From NCBI GenBank assembly GCA_947561585.1, contig CANNZV010000875.1:62001-126000 (forward strand): a DNA stretch of 64,000 nucleotides. The letters run 5' to 3'. This document shows positions 57,181 to 64,000 of the stretch, in pieces. Source of the DNA: Caprella mutica. Its lineage: Eukaryota > Arthropoda > Malacostraca > Amphipoda > Caprellidae. Under the pieces are notes generated by a model. It searched no databases, had not been told where the DNA came from, and worked only from the letters and a program-made list of their open reading frames with translations. Position 1 is the first letter of the stretch, and every line of letters starts with the position of its first letter. A program made the translations under genes and the position numbers.

Positions 57181-58033
57181 TCTCGAAAACCATCAAAGGG
57201 AAGTGACTAACAATAGATTTACATATTTTTATATACCCAACAACAATTAATTTTCATATTAGGTTCGAATTTAAAATAGTTTAGTAATAGCATACTTATT
57301 TAGATCGGTAAAACCGATTAAAAACACATTTTTAATGTTCCGAGTTTGTGCGTTTATGAGAAATCACTCTAAATACAAAAAAAATCATTCACTTATGGAT
57401 AATCAATTTATATATCGAAAAGAAACAAAGATCACCCTACCAACAAATTTCGAGAGTCTTTCACCTCCCATTCGTTTCAAGGGCATTATAACCAATATAG
57501 CTAACAATAACTAACCTACTTAAATATAAATGCAGGTACTGACAAATAACGAACCAGAAGACTATCTCAATCAGTGAAGGCTGTCTCAAATAAGTTAAGA
57601 CTATCTCAAGTCAATTTGAACAATCATAAATCAGTTATTTCATTCAATCATGGCAAAGCAAAATTTCAGTCTCTCTAATCAAAACTAAATATTTTATAGA
57701 GGTGAAATTAAACGAAAAATTTCAGTTCATTGATATGAACTCTAAATATTTTATAGAGGTCATCTTCACCTCAATCAGGCGGCTAACATAGCCCATGGAA
57801 GCCGTTACAATCGTGTTAGCTTCTAGTGTAGATTTAGAAACGAGGGAGAGTACACGTGTGTGCGTCGCTCTCAGACCTGACTGAGTAAGTTGAGTAACGA
57901 TTCTCGTTAGCACAACAGCTGATGTTAACTTACACATTATTCTTCAAAATACTTTAGGTATCTTATCATTTTGCTCAATAATTTTCTCATCTATGGACAT
58001 TTAACTGATGTAAGAAGATTAATTGATGAATAT

Positions 58034-58440
58034 TTAGGGTGATGTTTTTTGTCATTGCACGAAGTTTAATCTTAGAGCTAACTCTGTGATTGTATTTTCT
58101 AAAAGGTAGTATATAAGAAGGGAAAAAATTACAATGGTAGACATTTTAATACAGGGTGCTTTCACTTCTTCCATGGAAATTATTTCGAAATAGAACAGCA
58201 CCCTGCATTAAAATGTCTACCATTGTAATTGTTCCTCTTTATTTACTGCCTTTTAGTAAGTAAAATCACAGAGTTACCTCAAGAATAACCTTTGCGCAAT
58301 GACAAAAAACCACCCTCACTCTTTGTCCTTTTATTAAACTATGTCTTTCAGTTCAAAATTGTTTTTACACTATAAGAGTACAATAATAGGCGATGAAAAA
58401 GAGACAAAGATACAGTTGTGTTGCTCATTGACTAGAGATT
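58034..58440. mobile_element. Compact foldback related to 54032-56710
   Basis: Arms of about 140 bp, AGGGTGATGTTTTTTGTC to GACAAAAAACCACCCT, share AGCTAACTCTGTGATT and TTTTAATACAGGGTGC with the larger element. It is that element reduced almost to a hairpin. The 94-codon frame at 58341 has no motif. Confidence 0.75.
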
Positions 58441-58886
58441 TATCAATTTACCGAGCAAGTGATGGCAAACACACACATTCATCCAATCACAGTATTCAGG
58501 GCTATCACGTGATACCTCACAATGGCATAGGGATCGAGTGGGGTGAACTTGAATTTACAACGTGTAACCGCACATCAGACTTGGTAGTTTATAGTGTATT
58601 TTTCTATGAAACACTTGATCTGTAGCAGCTCCAAATTGAATGTGCTTCTCACTCCATGTAATATCTGTATCATATCATATACAGGCAGGCCTCGCTTTAA
58701 GTACAACTCACTTCAGTAAAAGTGGTCCTTATTTCGAGTCATGATTCGAAATAAGAACCGTTCGTAGACATAGAAAATGGAGACAAATTTCTGTGATTAT
58801 TTAACGGTAACTAGAAAAACATCAAAATTATAATCCTGAAGCGGTTATTAGAAGCAATTAGTTCAAAAATTCAACATGTCCGATTT

Positions 58887-59093
58887 TAGGGTAAGTTCCG
58901 TGTTATTGCACGGTTCCATATTTTCGAACACGTAAATATCTTTATATAATAATCATTATTTAACTTTTATTTCAATTGGTATCCATGATACCAATTATAA
59001 TAGAAGTTAAATAATAAATACAATATTTTCTTTTCTGACGTGTCCGAAATTGTAGAACCAACCAATAACTTAGTTAGGGAACTTAGTACCCTA
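58887..59093. mobile_element. Foldback MITE related to 16495-16634
   Basis: TA|GGGTAAGTTCCGTGTTATTG at the left and an imperfect inverse ending AACTTAGTACCC|TA at the right. The inner word GGTTCCATATTTTCGA matches the other copy's GGTTCCACATTTTCGA. Confidence 0.7.
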
Positions 59094-59415
59094 CTACCAA
59101 AAATATTTCATAGAGCATAAAATTGCTGTTTGTTAAATGTAGCACAATAATTATAGAAGTCTAAGTATCTATTAATTACTCAACTATACTGAGTGACAGT
59201 TAAGCTATGGATGGATTTTAAAACATTTAATAAATGCACAGCTTTAAACTTTTTCATCACAGTCACAAACAATGAAAGACCGCATATTATTAATAATATG
59301 ACTAATTTGAGTCGCGATTTGGTAACTACAGCAGGGGAATGCCTGTATCACATATATTAGTAACTATACGTATGTGATATTCATAGATTTTAGAAAACTG
59401 CAATTGAAAAATTGA

Positions 59416-61064
59416 GTTGATCATATATGATCACTTTACCGATTCATTGGATACGATAAGTAACCAATAAGGACAATTGGCCCACTCGCTATAAGCATTA
59501 TTGTAAGTGATCATATATGATCACTTGGGTCGAATAGTGATAACTTAATTGTTTTGATATTTCATTAATTTTATACAATAATAGCATAAAATGTTGAATG
59601 ATAAGAGTGTTGTGGAGAGAGAAAAAGGAGCCAGTTGTGCAGATTATGGTAGGGTACTGCAAAAGAAGAAAATGGAGGTGCAGTGAGAGGTGGAGAGCCA
59701 CAAAGCGTGCACTCGACTGAAAAGGTATCAGGAGAGAAAAGAGATGGAGCTACAGAGGATACAGGGGAGAGAGAGAGAATGGAGAACAAGAAGTACCAAC
59801 ATGGAGGAGAAAAAGAAGTACCAAGAGAGCTGGCGGAACGTCGCTAAAGGAAGAAGACCACTACACTGTCAGAAAAAAAGAAAATTCAATCAGTACAAAT
59901 GCGCGAGGTAGAGGAGGAAGAACAGAACATTGGAAGTACAAGAGCTGTGAGGAGGAAATAGAAGAAGCGGAGAAAGTGAAGGACTAATAGAAGAGAGGAC
60001 GGAGAGACGGGCCTCTGTAATAGTGGTCTGCGGTTACCCTCTAGCAAAGAGGATGAGCTTAGAGAGCTGATGGTGTGGGAGAGATAGATGTTGTTAGGGT
60101 TCAGAAGACGAATTAGGGAGAGAGGGACAGAAGACCAATGATGGAACGGCATGGAGGAGTGAGGAAAGTAACACAGTTGTTCGTGGTGCCAACTAGCAGG
60201 AAGAGAGAGAAAGGACTAGTTAGAATCTATGTACCACCCAGAGAGGAGGAGAGGGGGATAGATAGGAGTGCTGTGAAGGGAGGGAATTCAACATGAACCA
60301 CCCGCTTTGCAAATCCCTGGACATGACAGTTGTAAAGGAATATGAATGGAAAGATATCAATCATTTGACTATCATCGTGAGATGAAAGATGAAGAAAAAA
60401 GTGACACTGCAGAAGCTGATGAAGAGGTTTATGATTGCAAAGAGGACAGCTTGGGGATTGGGGGAAATACAGAGAAGAATTGAGAGAAGAAATTGAAGCT
60501 AAATAAGAGCTGGTAAAAGTGAGGTATATGGAGATGATAGTGAATAGCATTAGGAGGAATGATAGTGGAGACAAAGAGAGAAAAGAAAAGGCTTTTGAAA
60601 AACATATGATAGAACAGAGAGGAATAGAATGAGAAGTGCAGGCGGGTAAATAGAGAAAAAAAAGACTGGAGGTGAAGAAATCATGTGTATTTAAACTTTG
60701 TTTGTTTGTCTGCAATGTACATTTGTATTTGAATGAGTACGATACCACAAGTCTCACTGAAAATATTTTGAATGCTCAACTCTTTATCATTTTTCAGTTC
60801 TCTGACATAGAAGTTACTAATTTAAAATGTGTAAAGATTCTAAACTGTCTACTAATGCCATGAGATGACACATAAACTGGATTATTTCAATAAATTGTTA
60901 TTTTTATCATTTAGAATATTTTTTCACTAAAAAAAGAAATGTACCTATATTAAAATACTCTTTTCATTATAATCAATTTTTCGAAGTTCACTATTCGGTC
61001 CAAGTGATCACATATGATCACATGTCCTTTTAGGGGAACCGGGTGGTATGCCATATATGATCAC
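59416..61064. mobile_element. 1.65 kb element with GTGATCATATATGATCAC palindromes
   Basis: The palindrome GTGATCATATATGATCAC or a near copy occurs twice at each end (59416, 59507, 61004, 61047). Inside, CACTTGGGTCGAATAGTGAT (59521 on) is inverted at 60980-61010 (GTTCACTATTCGGTCCAAG). The interior, 59600-60680, is strikingly purine-rich on the plus strand and holds short charged frames (such as EREREWRTRSTNMEEKKKYQ) with stops. It may be a decayed gene of the element. Family unknown. Confidence 0.6.
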
Positions 61065-61499
61065 TTCAATTTACCAAATTTCCATGAAAAATAAGCAGAA
61101 AATGAAAAAAAATTCACAATATTTAAAGTGTCTTAGAAATAAATTTTGTATTTGTATTATTAAAATATTTTGTTATTAAAAATTCAAATTTCTCTTCATT
61201 TCTTCATTGGCCCGGTAAAGGGTTATAAGTATTTGAAAAATCGGAAACTGTATATAAATATGTGTATATATGGCATTACTAATAAGGGGTTGATAAAAAT
61301 CAATGTTAGAAATCATAACTAATAGTTATTTATTCCTGACAACCTTAAACAACATTAAATTCCTTAAACAACATTAAATATAATAATGAATAACTTATTT
61401 GAAAGCAAGAGTATATAGAATGACTAACAATACACCAATTAGATATTATAAAATTGAGTCAAAATTAAACATTTCTAATAGGTGTTTGCTAATGACAGT

Positions 61500-61930
61500 T
61501 AGGTAAGGATTGGTAGACAGTAAGATAGGGATAGACAGTAAGATAGGGATAGACAGTAAGATAGGGATAGACAGTAAAATAATGATTAGTAGTAAGATAA
61601 GAATAGATGCTAAGATGTGGAATCGTGGATAGATAGTAAGGTAAGAATATATTATAGTATAGTAAGAGTAAGGATACATAGTATGGTAAGGATTGGTTTT
61701 AAGATAATGATTGACAGTAATGTAAAATTGGTAGTAAAATAAGGATTGGTAGTAAGGTAAGGATTGGTAGTATTAGTAAGGTTTGTTTATAATAAGTTAA
61801 AGATTGGTAATAAGGTAATGGTAAGTAGTAAAGTAAGGATTGGTAGTAAAGTACCTAAGGATTGGTAACAATGTAAGGATAGGTAGTAAGGTAAGGATAG
61901 ATAGTAATAATAGGTAGTAAGGTAGGATAG
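61500..61930 (+). repeat. Short tandem repeats GATAGACAGTAAGATAGG
   Basis: Four perfect 18-19 bp copies at 61515-61580 are followed by looser GTAAGGATTGGTAGTAAG units to 61925. Non-coding. Confidence 0.88.
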
Positions 61931-62114
61931 CCAAACACTCAAATGAAAGAGTGTTACATATTCCCAAAACTGACTGACTAATACTGAATGTAAAAGCTTG
62001 AGTATTTTTAAAATAAGAACAAGACAAAGATCATTTAGTCATAAAGTGAGGCAAAGATTGTTTCTTTTCATTTTTAGACTTTTGTGTCATTTTACATTTG
62101 TTCCTAATACGTCT

Positions 62115-62255
62115 TTCGGCAAATTTCTCTTTCGACGAATCCTGACTTCGGCGAAACTGCTTCCGGCAAATTCTCATTCGGAGAATCTGGTTCTGCGAAA
62201 TGGGGTTTGGCGAATTGGTTTTCGGTGAATTTGGTTTCGGCAAATTCGCCTGATG
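62115..62255 (-). repeat. 15 bp repeat TTCGGCGAATCTGG type
   Basis: Eight or nine loose units such as GACTTCGGCGAAACTGC and TGGTTTTCGGTGAATT. The 71-113 codon frames across it are repeat artefacts. It immediately precedes the pre-C intron block of cassette 6. Confidence 0.75.
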
Positions 62256-62279
62256 CCAGCGACACGAACCCAACGTAGC

Positions 62280-62600
62280 AAAAATCCCAGTCCACATAAC
62301 AGTAATACCTAAGAAACATATTTTTCTCCTTTTTCGTTTGTACAGTTTTTTAATTTTGAATGGGCAATACATTAAAAAATTTTCACGAAGAAAGTGTAGC
62401 TAAACATAAATAAAGGTTTTTATGAAAAACACATTTCGAAAAGTCGATTTATTAAGATATTATATAGTGTACAGTGGCTAGGTCAGTGACTACATTTTTG
62501 AGATCTAGGTTAGTAGGGTAACTAGAGTTAAGGAGCAATAATTATTAATTAGTTTATATATTCCCATCCTATCATTAAATTTGAATAATATTATTTCCCT
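62280..62600 (+). repeat. Paralogous pre-C-exon intron block, copy 5 (3' part)
   Basis: It matches 4180-4320 and then 6722-6830 of cassette 1 (CCACATAACAGTAATACC; TTTCGAAAAGTCGA; GATCTAGGTTAGTAGGG). It shows the sequence as it was before the 2.4 kb element and the exon deletion of cassette 1. Confidence 0.8.
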
Positions 62601-62606
62601 GATCAG

Positions 62607-62720
62607 GTGACGAATGTAATGGAGGCGCTTTTAAGTGTTCCAATGAACTGAAGTGTATTCTATCCAGCTCTAGATGTGATGGATACAGCGACTGCGGTGA
62701 CAATAGTGATGAGAATGACT
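62607..62720 (+). CDS. LDLa module exon C, cassette 6
   Basis: The exon is 114 bp, acceptor TGATCAG, donor GTAAGT at 62721. It encodes DECNGGAFKCSNELKCIL, then SSSRCDGYSDCGDNSDEND. All calcium-ligand acids are intact, the best-preserved C module here. It groups with C2 and the dead C1. No A exon follows before the window ends at 64000, more than 1.2 kb on, against 359-369 bp in cassettes 2, 4 and 5; insertions in this intron are the likely reason. Confidence 0.93.
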
Positions 62721-63219
62721 GTAAGTACGATGTTAAAGATTTTAAGTCTCTTTGACCCCAATATAAGATTAAGTTATTATAAAACTATGCAAACAATAAG
62801 ATTAAAAAGAGAATTCTATGATCAAATTTTGGAAGCACAAATTATAATATGGTCGAAAACTGTGATCGAATTTAGAAGATACTTAGATAATATACCGGAG
62901 TTTAATATTCTGAAATAATAGGAATAAATTGTAAAATTACTGAGGTGATATGGTAAGTGGTCAGAAACTTTACAAGGTATAATATAAGATATCCTATTGT
63001 CCATGCCCTACGTGATATTATTACTAAAATACGATTAAATTTATTAGTGTTCTGGGATTGCATGAATAAGAACATTAATTAACTTGATCACCATTTTTTA
63101 AATAGCTGGCAATGAAAATATTATATTCTCTATGTGTATAACTATAGAGCTTGAATAAACTAACTCAATCGTAGCTGCTTATACTAAAGTGCAACATTTG
63201 GTATTCTTATATGGTACAC

Positions 63220-63285
63220 GGAAAACTGCCAGGCGGAAAACTGCCGAAGCGGAAAACTGCCAGGCGGAAAACTGCCAGTCACTTA
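63220..63285 (+). repeat. Short tandem repeat GGCGGAAAACTGCCA
   Basis: Four 16-17 bp units of CGGAAAACTGCCAGG. It may mark the left end of an insertion in the C-A intron of cassette 6; the partner, if any, is outside the window. Confidence 0.85.
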
Positions 63286-63437
63286 TTGGCAATTTAATGA
63301 GTTTAGTCAATAAAAACATTTAATTTATAAAAACGCAGTTCGCCTTTCGTTAAGAAGTTGACGGGATATTCATTTTTACAAAATAAAAAAAATAGTTATA
63401 CGTAAACAAATTGAAAAAAATATATATAAATAATACA

Positions 63438-63675
63438 TAGGGTAATGAACCAATTACCGGATGCTTATTTTTCTTTTCTAATTACCGAATGGACTATTCC
63501 GAATTAGAATATTTGTAAACTAGGATTGTTTAGGACTATAAAAATATATTCATTGTAAGATACCAGATTCTTCTAATCAACGAATATATTTTTATAGTCA
63601 TAAACAATCATAGTTTACAAATATACTAATTCAAAATATTCCATTCAGTAATTAGTAAATTGGTTCATTATCCTA
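63438..63675. mobile_element. Foldback MITE, TA|GGGTAATGAACCAATT
   Basis: Arms of about 100 bp: GGGTAATGAACCAATTACCG on the left, AATTGGTTCATTATCC|TA on the right, with inner CGAATATATTTTTATAGTC inverted to GACTATAAAAATATATTC. The remaining sequence to 64000 shows nothing recognisable. Confidence 0.85.
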
Positions 63676-64000
63676 AATAGTCGATTACAATATATAAATT
63701 GAAAATATAACCTTTCTTAAAAAATAATAAGAGAAGAAACAATTAAATTATTGTATTAGAGACAGAGTAAATTTCATTGTTTACACAACGCGTATTTGCA
63801 TTATCAGTTCATAACAGTTTTAATGTCTAATTAGTTCTTTTTGCGTTTATTATTTGAAAATTGAACAAGTCTTCAACCGTGCAAACAATTCCATATTGCA
63901 TACACATGCTTACCATGTGGTTTAATGGTTTTAATGTGGCAATACAGTATAAATATGTGTTATCCACATAAACCCTAATAAAAACACATAATTAACATGT

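Noticed and set aside
58341..58625. 94-codon plus-strand frame
   Set aside because: Its 5' third is the arm of a foldback element and the rest shows no family resemblance.
59690..60757. Charged frames on the plus strand and a 176-codon minus-strand frame in a purine-rich tract
   Set aside because: One-strand purine bias lengthens frames on both strands; multiple stops interrupt any plus-strand protein and no domain is recognisable. Kept only as part of the mobile-element entry.

Overview
This is AT-rich, intron- and transposon-dense animal DNA. There is no operon structure. Coding capacity is confined to 105-117 bp exons with consensus splice sites, buried among Penelope-like, non-LTR, mariner-type and foldback elements. 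An arthropod or other invertebrate genome is the likeliest source, but the species cannot be named from the sequence.

The only recognisable host gene runs left to right across the window. It is an array of LDL-receptor class A (LDLa) exons. Each exon encodes one complete six-cysteine module, starts with GT after an AG acceptor and ends with T before a GTAAGT-type donor, so the sixth cysteine codon (T|GT) is split by every intron. All introns are therefore phase 1 and any exon can be skipped or added in frame. The exons form a repeating triplet, here named C-A-B. Cassette 1 is a broken C (6830/10216), A 10597 and B 22067. Cassette 2 is 26415, 26888, 32177. Cassette 3 is 40059, 40890, 41920. 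Cassette 4 is 46186, 46667, 49036, with a dead B remnant just upstream at 46013. Cassette 5 is 52120, 52606, 53004. Cassette 6 begins with C 62607 and continues past the window. Fourteen exons look intact. Both ends of the gene lie outside, so signal peptide, membrane anchor and gene identity are unknown; an LDLR/LRP-like or other LDLa-rich extracellular protein fits.

Two repeat types are tied to the exons. After every A exon there is a tandem array of about 21 bp units that copies the exon end plus its donor (GAGAGAGACT|GTAAGTGTGAT). After most B exons there is a tandem repeat of about 77 bp that copies the last third of the exon plus its donor. Blocks of the introns before C exons are also paralogous between cassettes (about 3335, 25420, 38930, 51640, 62280), as expected if whole cassettes were duplicated.

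The rest is mobile DNA, much of it nested and much of it landed inside the donor arrays. The A-B intron is 284 bp in cassette 5 but 11.4 kb in cassette 1. Recognisable items are a maT-type (DD37D) mariner at 8791-9996, a non-LTR retrotransposon on the minus strand (13984-21780, interrupted), Penelope-like elements (24940-25400 minus, 28590-30320 plus), a PIN/XPG-like nuclease pseudogene (12045-12660), long-inverted-repeat elements (7840-10115 and 47105-48165; 33984-36441 and 54481-56194; 42564-44700; 54032-56710; 59416-61064), and many small foldback MITEs. Several insertions are bounded by short minisatellites whose units differ in sequence but share one quasi-palindromic plan, GG..AATT..CC. 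This is the most unusual genome-scale pattern in the window.
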